Part shown: one piece after another, positions 33,455 through 43,989 of the stretch
Numbering within the stretch: the stretch's first letter is position 1
Layout: every line of letters begins with the position of its first letter
Assembly: GCA_903632075.3 (NCBI GenBank)
Contig: CAHIKZ030002030.1
Span: forward strand, 282,343 to 346,342
Origin: Acanthosepion pharaonis
Lineage: Eukaryota > Mollusca > Cephalopoda > Sepiida > Sepiidae
Reading direction: 5' to 3'
Length of the DNA: 64,000 nt
Program-made: the position numbers and the translations under genes
Notes under the pieces: model-generated
The model's input: only the letters and a program-made list of their open reading frames with translations
What the model was told of the DNA's origin: nothing
Databases searched by the model: none

Positions 33455-34030
33455 TTACAACCTCCTCCTGAACCATCCAAATTGAAGTCACTCAATAATA
33501 CATCCATCAAAAGAGTTGGCGACTTCAAATACCTTGGATCTCACATAAATTCCCAAAAATACTTCAACATCTGCAATGTTCTTGCATGGGATACGTATAA
33601 CAAATTTCAAAAGATTTGGTCCTTGAACATTCCAAACTCCTTAAAAGTCCAAACCTTTTGAACATTGATTGAACCAGTCCTACTGTACGGATCAGAAACT
33701 TGAACATTATGGGTTTTTCTTGAAAGAAAACTGGATGGAACCTATACAAATCTACTTAGAAAAATCCAGAACATCAGTTGGAGATTCCATGCAAAACTTA
33801 ACACAATCTACAGAGAACTGAGGCCAATCTGTCTTAAGTTCAAGCAAAAACGAGTACAGTTTGCTGGCCACTGCCACTGAGCAGACAGAGACACCATCTC
33901 ATACTTATTCCTATGGCATCCTTCTGGAAGTGTCTTCTCATGAAAATTGACTTCCCCAGCACCATAACTCAGGACTCAGGGAGTTCTGACCAACCATAAG
34001 GAGGTCAAAAAATGATGACGATGGTGATGA
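33455..34030 (+). mobile_element. RTE-type ORF2 C-terminus (most complete)
   Basis: The plus strand encodes VGDFKYLGSHINSQKYFN, NKFQKIWSLNIPNSLKVQTF, PVLLYGSETWTLWV, RKIQNISWRFHAKLNTI and KQKRVQFAGHCH. The YGSETWTL and AGH motifs are diagnostic of RTE-like ORF2 tails. Stops are present. The 3' end finishes in ATGATGACGATGGTGATGAT, a simple tail. Confidence 0.8.
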
Positions 34031-34054
34031 TAATGATGATATTTACCTGGCCAT

Positions 34055-34570
34055 TTAAAAACAATTACAGTTTGCCAGCCACTGCCATCGAGCGGACAGG
34101 GAAATCGTCTCATACTTATTCCTATGGCATCCTTCTAGAAGTGTCTTCTCAGGAAAATTGACTTTCCCAGACACCATAGCTTGGGACCCAGGGTTGGACA
34201 TAGGGTAACTGGGAAAAACAATGCATGACCAAACAGTTTGGAAAGGGATTGTCAATGGATTTCCGGCCAACCATAGAGAGGTCGGAGAAGGACGATAATG
34301 ATGAAATTTAACTGGCCATTTAAAAATGATTACACTTTGCCGCCCACTGTCAACTAGCAGACATGGGAATCAACTCATCCTTACTCTTATGACATCCTTC
34401 TGGAAGTGTCTTCTCACAAAAATTGACTTTCCCAGACACCACAGATTGGGACTCAGGGTTGGATATTGGGTATCTGGGGACAACAATGCAGGAACGAACA
34501 GTGTGAAAAAAGATTGTCGATGGAGTCCCAACCAACTTACCATAGAGAGGTCAAAGGATGATGATTGTGA
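34055..34570 (+). mobile_element. Two more tandem copies of the RTE 3' end
   Basis: 34065-34310 and 34327-34565 both start with ACAGTTTGCCAGCCACTGCC- or ACACTTTGCCGCCCACTGTC-type sequence and encode SYLFLWHPS- and SVFSGKLTFPDT-like frames. They end in GATGATG tails that separate each copy. Together with 33840-34030 this makes three head-to-tail 3' ends. Confidence 0.8.
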
Positions 34571-34599
34571 GATATACATTGTGTAAATATGTCTTAGGC

Positions 34600-35490
34600 A
34601 AAATATACTTGGCAGAGCACATCCCTTGTTGAACATTTTACAGAGCATGTTGAATAACATGGGCATCATATGGTCAGGCAGTATCTTGCTGGACCAGCAA
34701 CATGCCATCTCATTGAAGGAATGACAGCAAAATGGGTTGAACAATGTTCTGGGTTTACATTGTGCTCTTCCTGTACAAACTCATAATGTAAGCAAGAGCT
34801 GTAACTTACTGCACAATATGATGCCAGAGGTTAAACTTGTGTGCTGTAGATAAAGATATTCCAAAAGATCTTGTTTCACAGGCCTATGTTGTCCATGCAA
34901 TTAACTCATTGAACACTATAGAGAAGGAGTCAGCAACCTATGGCACATGTAACACAATTGAACAATACTGTTGCCAGACGACTTCGACTAACACTCGCAT
35001 TGACAGTAACCACCGAATAACGATCTGAATAGTAATCCATATAGGGATCACTAGGACGGCACGCTAATTCCCATATATACATTTCCTTTACCATCATGGA
35101 ATCTACTTATTCAAAATGGGATCGCCTGTGTTTGCTCTCTGGTGATCTGTGTTCAAACTCCAGTGTTGGCAGCGACACTTTATTCCTATATAACAAATAT
35201 ATATAATATCAAAACATATAATGGAGAACTGAAAGACAGAAATATAAAATACTTGAATGAAAGCTTATTCTGTAATATACTTTGATCATTTTAATAATGA
35301 AATATAATAATGCAAAATGAAATTTGAGCTCACTAGAAAACATTTCACTCATTCTTGAACTGCCCCCTTATTTTGTAGGTATAGTAAATCGAAGAGTGCA
35401 CATCCCATGCATGTCCCCACCAAAATATTACCATGCCACACCGGTGGGTCATGTGCCCCACGTTGGGAATCATCAGTCATTTATGGTCAT
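34600..35490. other. Intronic stretch with one SINE-like B box
   Basis: No gene seen. A weak tRNA-like head with GTGTTCAAACTCCAG lies at 35150-35165. Confidence 0.4.
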
Positions 35491-35494
35491 CTGA

Positions 35495-35895
35495 AAAATT
35501 AGCTGTTGCCAACAAAACGTATGCCAAAACACTACGTTCAAATGATAACTTGTATGTTTTACTTCTCTATATTTGTTGTTAAACTAAATCAAGAACTTTG
35601 TCTGCCTTGCTTGCAAAACTCTACAAAAAACTTCACAGCACAGAATGCAAGAGTAGTTTTCATCTTTTAGGTAAACAGCATCTAAGGCAGCAATCACTTT
35701 TTCAAATCCATCATCTGCTGCTAATTGTGTAGGACCAATTGAAAGAACAACTTCTCTGGCATCTCCATATATGCTTAAGTAAGTAAATTTTTCAACCTTT
35801 GTAAATATTCTCCAAACTTCTACATCTGATCTCCAGTCTGTAAATGAGTCACCATGGCCAGGTTTGAATACTGATGGTTGCTTAAGGGAAGCTAT
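35495..35895 (-). mobile_element. Gag-like retroelement fragment
   Basis: The minus strand is open over about 110 codons without a start: SVFKPGHGDSFTDWRSDVE, VWRIFTKVEKFTYLSIYGDA, REVVLSIGPTQLAADDGFEK, VIAALDAVYLKDENYS. The pattern WR-(D/E)VE-W...YLS-(L/Y)-G-AR-----L-----L--DDG---VI--LD-LFLKDE resembles gag-like proteins found next to retroelement Pol genes in invertebrates. The rest of the element was not found. The exact retroelement class is uncertain. Confidence 0.5.
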
Positions 35896-36214
35896 TGCTA
35901 GTTATATTAGAAACTATGCTCTGTTAGCAATGTTGAAGTGGTCTGTCAGGGATTTACCAGGCAAATGAATGTTCACCCTCTGGGAGAAATACCGTGGGCT
36001 TATACTGAGATCCATGGTAGAATCCATTACAAAGAACAGGTGACATAGGCCAATCCAACAGCATCAACAAAGCATTAGATTCTGTCAGCTGGTGGTTGTG
36101 AGTTCAATTCCTGTGCCAAACAATACATAAGTATATAGAACAATAACATCCCTCTCCAAGTCAAACCAATGGCCTCCAACTTGAAGTCTTGATTTGTTCA
36201 CTGTCACATGACTG

Positions 36215-36750
36215 TTGATTCCATTAGGGAGACACAAACCCAGTTTGGGCTGGAGCCAAAAAGGGAGACACAAGCCCGGTTTGCGCTGGAGACAAAAAGG
36301 GAGATACATATTCAGTTTGCGCTGGAGACAAAAAGGGAGACACATGTCCGGTTTGCGCTGGAGACAAAAAGGGAGACACATGTCCGGTTTGCGCTGGAGA
36401 CAAAAAGGGAGACACATGTCCGGTTTGCGCTGGAGACAAAAAGGGAGACACATGTCCGGTTTGCGCTGGAGACAAAAAAGGGAGACACATGTCGGTTTGT
36501 GCTGGAGACAAAAAGGAGACACATGTCCGGTTTGTGCTGGAGACAAAAAAGGAGACACATGTCGGTTTGTGCTGGAGACAAAAAGGGAGACACATGTCCG
36601 GTTTGTGCTGGAGACAAAAAGGGAGACACATGTCCGGTTTGTGCTGGAGACAAAAAGGGAGACACATGTCCGGTTTGTGCTGGAGACAAAAAGGGAGACA
36701 CATGTCCGGTTTGTGCTGGAGACAAAAAGGGAGACATGTTTGGTTTGCAT
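36215..36750. repeat. 36-bp minisatellite, about 14 copies
   Basis: The unit is GACAAAAAGGGAGACACATG followed by TCCGGTTTGCGCTGGA. The left half of the array uses GCGCTGGA and the right half GTGCTGGA. One or two copies have a single-base gain or loss. As 36 is a multiple of 3, several frames on both strands stay open for 140-220 codons. These frames are not supported as genes. Confidence 0.97.
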
Positions 36751-37080
36751 ATTAGCCAAAAAGAGAGAGAAAGGTTCAGTTTGTGTTAGAGCATCTGGCT
36801 GATTTTGAATTCGGAATTGTCTTTTTGCAAGAAAGCTTGTCTTAAAATTCCCTTATTACTTACAGTTGTCACTCGGACATACACAGAAGTTTAATAAGTG
36901 GAGATAGTAATATTTATTAATAAGCATTACCAATAATCAAAAGAAAACTAGGCAAATGTACCAAATATTAAACGTCATAATATTTAGGAAAGTTTTAAAT
37001 ATGATTTGCAGACAATATCAGCTAAAATAAAATGGAGGAGGAAAATTGAAGACTCTCTGCAAAGCGAAAATGGAACTTAC

Positions 37081-37277
37081 TTCAACAGCTTCTGGCAATT
37101 TTTGAAGGAGGAAAAGTGATTCTACAAGAATGGCAATGAAATGCTCCAGGTTCTCTTCAGGATCAATGTTCAAGTCTTCTTTCACTTCCTGGCTGTCGTC
37201 GTGTGCTTTATCCCCAGCAGCAGCTGAGAGGGACGGTGAAGAGGACGGGCTCATTGTTACATCTTTTAATAAACTCC
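37081..37277 (-). CDS. EXOC4: EXOC4 exon f, 197 nt
   Basis: The exon begins SLLKDVTMSPSSSPSLSAAA after a split Arg codon. It contains EVKEDLNIDPEENLEHFIAI and ends with LQKLPEAVE. The block DLNIDPEEN...ILVESL...LPEAV matches vertebrate Sec8 DLELDPEEN...ILIKGL...IPETV. The acceptor is TTAATTTCAG, the donor GTAAGTT (starting at 37080). The exon ends in phase 0. A Ser-rich insertion precedes the acidic motif. The 36-bp minisatellite starts about 330 bp further along the intron (at 36745 and below), so length variation there could affect splicing of this exon; that is inference only. Confidence 0.94.
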
Positions 37278-37369
37278 CTGAAATTAAATCAAAATACATT
37301 ATTGGCTTTGGTAAAATCAGGAATTTTTTTTTTTTTTTAAAAGTCAGGTGGACACAAGTCAAAACTAGT

Positions 37370-37745
37370 CAAGGGAGAGGTACAGGCTGAACTGACACAC
37401 AGATAGGCTCAGACCGAGAAGAGACTGATGCAAAGACAGGCTTAGTCTGTAAATGGACTTACGCACTGGCAAGGTCTGGTCAAGAACAGACTGATGGACT
37501 GGCAGGGTAAGGCAGAAAATATGCTAACATACAGGCAGGATCAGGCCAAGAACAGACTGGTGCACAGACAGGGTCAGGCTGAAAAGGAAATGGTGCACAG
37601 GTGGACTCAGTCCAACAACAGATTGATACATAGACGGGCTGCCATATGGACAGGATCAAACCAGGATGGACCACTGTACAGACAAGCTCAGGCTAAGATG
37701 AATTGACACACAGACATGGTCAGGCCAAGAACAGACCAACACACA
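37370..37745. repeat. Degenerate ~35-bp minisatellite, left part
   Basis: Repeating pattern of GACTGATGCACAGACAGG, GTCAGGCCAAGAACA, with many substitutions. It continues at 38170-38560. Confidence 0.8.
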
Positions 37746-38165
37746 GACAGAGTGAGTGAGTGTGGGACTTAAAAGAAAACAGCAACCAGTGAGTAAATTC
37801 AAGCTCTCCCAACTGGTATTCCAACCTCGAGTCATTCCTTCTTGAGTTCTGTCTCAAAATCGCACTAACAGACTGTTCTAGCCGCCAACCATGAACGTCA
37901 CTCGAAGAACTCCCCGCACTGGGAAAAATTAGTTGCTTTTATATTTGTCCATATACCCATAATCCCTTGCGTCTTCATGCGAGCCATAATTCATTGTGTC
38001 CCTGTCCCATAATGCATTGCATCTTTATTACATAAAAATGCAATGCAAGTCCCCCCCTCATTCTTTTACGTTATCTGGCAGAGGACAGATTACGGCAGAG
38101 CGGTAAGTGCTTTTTTCTCCCTCATTTCAACTGCAGTAGCTTTACATGCTAAGCAAATACGGTCT
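37745..38165. other. Segment interrupting the minisatellite
   Basis: Non-repetitive DNA between the two minisatellite parts. It ends with GCGGTAAGTGCTTTTTTCTC and then TCTCTTTTTTGGCAGGGACA, resembling a donor and an acceptor on the plus strand. The GGTAAGTGCT motif also occurs in the LTR at 47119, so this may be a second LTR-derived insert; neither ends nor target duplication could be fixed. Confidence 0.35.
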
Positions 38166-38169
38166 CTTT

Positions 38170-38560
38170 TTTGGCAGGGACAAGGCAAGTTGCAACCAGT
38201 TGTGTCCATCCCAGGCTCTGTCTCGTCATGTCTGCCACAGCCAGGCCAAGAACAGACCAATCTATGGGCAGGGTCAGGACAAGAACCGACTGATGTGCAG
38301 ACTGGTTCAGTCCAACAATGGCTGACACACTGGCTGAGACAGGATGAGGACAAAGAGTTGTACTGGCAAGGTCAGGCCAAGAACCAAATGATGCACTGAT
38401 AGCATCAGTTGAAAAACAGACAAATGGATGCACATGGTCGGGCAAAGATGAATGGACACAGATTTGGGCAAACTGAGGCAAATGGAAACAGATACTGCCA
38501 GTACAAATCAAATGAACCCAGATAAGGCCAGATTAAAATGGACAGACAGCTATGGTCAGA
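38170..38560. repeat. Degenerate ~35-bp minisatellite, right part
   Basis: Same pattern as 37370-37745 (CAGGCCAAGAACAGACCAAT, GGCAGGGTCAGGACAAGAAC). Confidence 0.8.
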
Positions 38561-38719
38561 TGAGATGTATGATTGTAATGGTATGATTAGACAAAGGGAT
38601 AATGATTGATTGTTTTTTTTTTTTTGTTTTTTTTTTTACTGCTTATCAACCTTTTGCAGGTTATTTAGAAAAATATTTTTCGATTGTAAGAATTCTTTGG
38701 GGATAATAATCATTTAATG

Positions 38720-38895
38720 ATACAAGTCTTACTAATTAACCCATAGATAGGGGAAGAGGTGGATTCATACATTCCCCAAGGGTATTTACATGTAAGTGAA
38801 AACAATAAACCCGACTGGAATTGGGACATGGATACCTGATTTCCAATTCTGAGCCTAAACCTTGCAAGAGGGCATAATTTCTTTAAGACTCTCAA
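38720..38895 (-). mobile_element. SINE family C-related copy, reverse orientation
   Basis: Contains ACTAATTAACCCATAGATAG, GGATTCATACATTCCCCAAG and TGGAATTGGGACATGGATAC, matching the body of family C on the opposite strand. Confidence 0.45.
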
Positions 38896-39099
38896 ATGCA
38901 AAAACCAGTAGACATTCAAAAAAAAAATAGGGATATAAACTTATATACAGTAAATATCTCAGTAACAAGACAAAAATCTAAATCATCTTATGCTTTGTAG
39001 CATAGTTAATTAAAGGCATGAATCCAATTGACTCTTCATCTCATTTTTTAATCAATGCCCTCAAGAAAATGCAAAAATCCAACCTCTTCTGATTTTTGT

Positions 39100-39561
39100 T
39101 TTGTTTTACAGCATATCAACCACAATGGGTCATTTAATGCCGACAAAATTTCCTTTTTTTTTTTTTTCTTTTTTTTTTCCCAAAATGTATAGCTGGTAAT
39201 ATTTTTTTTTAAACATGTATAGTTTGGTTTGTTTTGTGGCATATTAACCTCAACGGATTATTTAATGCTGACAAGATTTTTATTTCTGGTAATATTTTCT
39301 TTTTTCAAGTATTTATTGCTGATACTAATTTTTTTTCAAAGTATTTCTGATATTAAAATCTATTTTTACACTTTCATAGTGATTTTAGTCAGATTGTGGG
39401 GTCATCCATTTGCCCATAGCTGGGACCCTAACAGGTGCCACCACCCCGGGTCAGTGAAGACCTGGGAACACCAGCAATTAAGAGGTGGTTCCACGCTCCT
39501 CAGAACCTCCTGATCAGAGGTCCTGTTGCTGGATGTAGTTTATCGTCATACCCAGGACGGC
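39100..39561 (-). mobile_element. SINE family A copy (dimeric tail)
   Basis: Tail motifs at 39103 and 39225; the head ends at TCATACCCAGGACGG. Flanks CTTCTGATTTTTGT (39086-39099) and CTTCTTATTTTTGT (39562-39575) are a 13/14 match, consistent with a target-site duplication. The dimeric arrangement is the same as at 52855. Confidence 0.75.
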
Positions 39562-39586
39562 CTTCTTATTTTTGTCAATATCTTAG

Positions 39587-39627
39587 TGTAGAAAAATCAC
39601 GTGGTCGAGATAAACACTCAGTTGTGG
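39587..39627 (+). mobile_element. Solo LTR, left part (interrupted by LINE)
   Basis: The LTR starts TGTAGAAAAATCACGTGG directly after CTTAG (39582-39586). Its other part ends in TATTCTACA at 47149, followed by CTTAG (47150-47154). TG...CA ends, inverted TGTAGAA/TTCTACA termini and a 5-bp target duplication are the hallmarks of an LTR-retrotransposon LTR (Ty3-like by duplication length). Confidence 0.75.
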
Positions 39628-40399
39628 AGCAAGCTGAGTGAAGATATTTATTGTACATTAGTACAAAAGCGGCACAAGGCCAAAAAGGGGGTTGGGGTGA
39701 AGGACGGTCATCCCTTGTCTTAGCTTAAAACTTAGCTAGCCACAATCACTGACCCTATCATACAGAACAATAATCCTTTCACCAAAACAACACATTTATC
39801 CATACCTTTCTTACTACAAACACCAAAATGCCTCTTTGACTCCATGAAAAACCTAAATAAACCCCTTATTTACAAAATATTGTCTGTGGGGAGGGGCATA
39901 AAAAAACAACAACTTCTAAAAAAATGATCCCCAATGAATATATACAAAATGGCAAAAAATATTTACAAGAAACTAAATAAAATTAGTGTTAGTAATAAAA
40001 CCCCCACAAACTCTTGAATGTGGCAGAAATATCAGTTAACCGGATTTAAATCGATGCGGGACTTTATAAAAAATAAAGCCACACTCATTCTTCCCAAGCA
40101 TTCACACAGGCACACACTCATTCATACACAACAACAAGTACAAAAAACACACATTTAAAAACGAAAAAAGCCCCGCATCTACCAGAGAACTGACATCACT
40201 GACCACCTAAAAAAAACGAGGGAGGGATGGGAGTTAAACTAAAGAAAAGAAAATGGGGACAGAAATAAAAGGGACCAATGAGCAAATACACCCTAGCTAA
40301 GTTTACCAGAATAGAAAAACTAAAAGAAAAAAAATACAAAAAACCTAATCTAACCTAACTCTGGGATGGGTTGCCTATGTTCAACCCAGGAAAACAATA

Positions 40400-43300
40400 T
40401 CCTTAATGCCTAACCGCATCCAGATGCCACTCAAGGTCAGCCCTTTTACTCGGCACATTCGCGCAAGAATCACCCACCTTTTGCTGAATTCCGATGAGGT
40501 GAGCCGCCGCCTTCCCGTCCTGATCTTGACTTTAAGCTGATGCTTAAAGAACAAGATCAGTTGGGAAGAAGTGAACTCGCCCTCATGAAATCCCCTTCTG
40601 ACGCGTCGTCCAAATCACGACTCTCATAACCCCTAGTAAGCAACAGAACACATAGTGTTCAGCCTTCGTCATCTGCGGCACCACATTGCTACAAACAGAA
40701 CTGGCTTCCAGGACAAAAAACTTTCTATACAGCATGCGAACCATGAGGCCTTCAACAAACTTGCATTAACGGCACTACCACTTTACTGCACTGAAAGAAG
40801 GCGTGACCAATAGTCTCGACTTCCCCCAGACAGCGACGACAGTTTGATATTTCTCCAAGCCTGCTGAACAAAGTCTCTTGCCGACCCAGAGGGCTTCACG
40901 AATCACCAGCCAGGTGAGTGATGCCTCATCGTTATTGAGACATTTCAACCCGGGCGCCCAAGGCCATATCGAGCGAGCCTCCTGCTTGTAAGACCGAGCT
41001 CGCCAATCAGATCATCTTGTACGGACCCCTAACTAAAACTTGATATAATGCTTGCGAGACAACGCCTGGGGCGTTGAGAGACCATCAAGCCCGTAAGAGG
41101 AGCTTCAGAGCGCGACGACATTCACGAAAAAGAGCACTCGGCACGTGGTAAACGGCGGCCTCTTGTTCGCAGACGAAAGTGCACACTTTTCAGGGTTGGA
41201 AAATGTTTCTGGACGTCTTCTTTCCAAAAGGCACCCTCCTCATTCGACCCACGACACATTCGGTCTAAAAAGGTAATGCGAAGCATATATTGACGGATCT
41301 CAATGCTAGGCATCCCCAGACCGCCCTCAGAGGGATGGAGGCAACAGACCTCGCGAGATACCAAAGGGGCCTTGCCTCTCCACAAGAAAGAGAACAAGGT
41401 CCGGACTAATGACATTAGCCGGGCATACGGGGAGTGGAAGCACAGAGAGTCGGTAGAGGAGGATCGGATAGATGTGAAACACATACTTCGCCCTTCCCTT
41501 CAGGGAAAGTCTCCTCCGAGACCACAGATTAACCGCGACCTCGGCCTTCCCTTGTACCTCCGACCAGTTCATTTCCAACTGGAGCTCAGGACCGAACCAG
41601 ACGCCGAGTATCTTGATCGCCCATCCGTCCAGAGGAAAGGTCCGGGAAGAGAAACTCCCTTCCACGCACCCAACCGCAAGCCCACAGACTTATCGCGGTT
41701 GATCCTGGCCCCCTGTTACCATCTCATACCCACTGATTTCTTTGCTGACTTCGTCAATCTCGGCTCTGCTCGACACAAGAGCCGAAACGTCGTCAGCATA
41801 GGCAGAATACCTGGCCGAGGTGGTAGCGCCCAGGCAGGGTAATTCCGCCAAGAGGACCGGATTCGCTTTTTAACTTTGCGGCGAATGGTTCCAACGCAAG
41901 AACGTAAAGCAAAGGGCGAAAGCGGACAACCTTGACGAATGGAGCGAGACAACACGAAAGGTCCGACCTTACCCCATTCACTTCCACCAGCGCACCGGGG
42001 TCGATACAAGAGTCGGATCCAGGAGCGAAAGTCGGCTCGAAACCGCCGCCGACAGGACAGCCTCCAGAAACCGATGGTCAACCCTATCGAAGGCCTTGAC
42101 TGATCTAAATTGATCAGCGGTTTCACTGTCGACTTGTTCTAAGATCAAGCGCACCATATGAAGGTTATCCTGAATCGTCCTGCCCTTCACAGCACAAGTC
42201 TGTTCGGGGCCAATCAGACGAGACAGGACAAGCTGCAAACGGTTGGCTAAGATCTTGGCTAAAATCTTTTAAGTCAGTATTTAACATCGTCAAAGGGCGA
42301 AAGTTCATCTAACCCATCCCCACCATTCTTGTCCCACGCAGCAATTGATCACACCCTGGTGAAGCGCCAGTAAAGACCCCTGCTTCATCCAGTGATTGTA
42401 AATCAGCTGCAGCAAAGGAACAAAAATGGGCGACAGCCTCAAGTACACTTCACAGGGAAGTCCATCTAGTCCCGGAGACTTATCCAGGCCAACCTGCTTC
42501 AGCGCATCCCAGATTTCCGACTCTGTTATGGGACCCTCGACCTAGCCGCCTTCAGCTGCCTCAAGGCAGGGAAAGTCAGCCAAATAAGGCCGAACTGAGC
42601 CGAGCTCAGACCGGCCCCTGGTGAAAAGATCCTGAAAGTAAAGCCGAAGGCCTCAGATATGCCCGCGTTTGTAGTCACGGTCCGCTTATCCGCAAATGTG
42701 ACGCACGCTATATGTCGCTTATCCGCGTCCGATTTTCCTCTGCACGCAATTCTGGGGCCATATTCGTTGTCTCAGAAGACATTCTTTTAGCCTAGCCCCT
42801 AACTACCAGAGCTTGATCCTTCTTGATAAGCAAGGAGGCCAACTCTGCCTTAGCTAAGACTATGTCCCCACTAACACGGGATTTGACGGCCCGATTAACT
42901 TTATCTTCTAATGCCGCTTGCGCCGCTTAGTCTATCTAGATTGAGTCGACGACTAAAATCGGCAGCAAACGTTCTAATTTTTGATTTTAATTTTCCCCAC
43001 CAGGCGTTACCCACAACCGCCCCGTCAATTCCCTCTGAATCATTAGTAGCAGCTGGTCCGGAAATCCTGCTCACCAAAAAGTGAACAGTTAAATTTCCAG
43101 TAACCAGCCATTCTAACCTTAGGTTTATCTAAGTTTACACGGACCCGGACAAGCCTATGATCCGTATAAACTATATAGTGGAAACTTGGACACTCTAAGA
43201 GCCCCACGTCGACTCTCCTAACTAAAACTCGGTCCAGGTAGCTCGTAAGCGAGCCAGGAGCCGTAGCCACTAGTTGTCCAAGTCCATGCTACGTCCTGAG

Positions 43301-43842
43301 GGTGCTCATTCCGGTATTTATCGACAAGATCAAACCTGCCGATAAAGTCCCGAAATGCCTTCACATCAGGATTTTTAGTACCCGGTTTTTACCTATGCGA
43401 TCTATCTCAGGGTCAAGGACGGCATTCCAATCCCCCGCTAAGACTACCCGACGAGAAGTCGTCAAAAACGGCTCGATCTGCCAAACAGAGCAGGCCGCTC
43501 AGTATGACTATTGGGCGATAAACCCCAATGAGACGTAAAGCCTTATCCTTTATAGTAACATCCAGCACACAAAGCCTGCCTACCGGATCTGCGAAGACAA
43601 GGGAACATGCAGCCTTCAAAGATTTGCTCACTAGCCAAGAGACACCCTCGAACGACCATCAAAACATGCTGAATAAAGGGCGAACCCCTAGACAGTATAT
43701 CCTCACGGTCATGAGAAGAAAACGGGTCTCTTGCACACAACACACATTCACCCCGAGGCGCTGAAGGTCACGAGAGCCCCTCGCCCTGCAGACTCGGGGA
43801 CCTCAGGCCCCGCACATTTAAAGTAGCTAACCAGAGAGCCAT
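40400..43842 (-). pseudogene. LINE ORF2: AP endonuclease and reverse transcriptase
   Basis: The likely start is the ATG at 43842 (MALWLATLNVRGLRS, the typical N-terminus of an AP-type endonuclease). Then come LCARDPFSSHDREDILSR, SLVFADPVGRLCVLDVTIKD, an RRVVLAGDWN-like piece and the C-terminal TDHRLVRVRVNL (the D-H motif). The RT region has CAVKGRTIQDNLHMVRLILE, FRSVKAFDRVDHRFLEAVLS, RSIRQGCPLSP and a YADDVS motif near 41790-41800. It ends with ILGVWFGPELQLEMNWS, EGGLGMPSIEIRQYMLRITF and LILFFKHQLKVKIRTG at the end. Reading needs several frame changes, so it is inactive as sequenced. The endonuclease nicks target DNA and the RT copies the RNA there (target-primed reverse transcription). Confidence 0.8.
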
Positions 43843-43989
43843 GAGAAGTCCGATTAGGGTTGTTTACCTGCTTTAAACATGGTTGGGTAAGGATACCGAC
43901 AGCCTCTCCCATAGACCCATGGCCCATTTCAGTTTTGATGGTACCGTCCTTGGGAGATTCCACCGATATCCCAGGGGAAAGTTAATTTC

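Noticed and set aside
36085..36802. Open frames of 140-224 codons on both strands
   Set aside because: They all arise from the 36-bp minisatellite, whose unit is a multiple of three without stops in those frames. No splice, start or codon-use support.
41303..41842. 179-codon plus-strand ORF
   Set aside because: Antisense shadow of the LINE ORF2 RT, whose motifs are clear on the minus strand.
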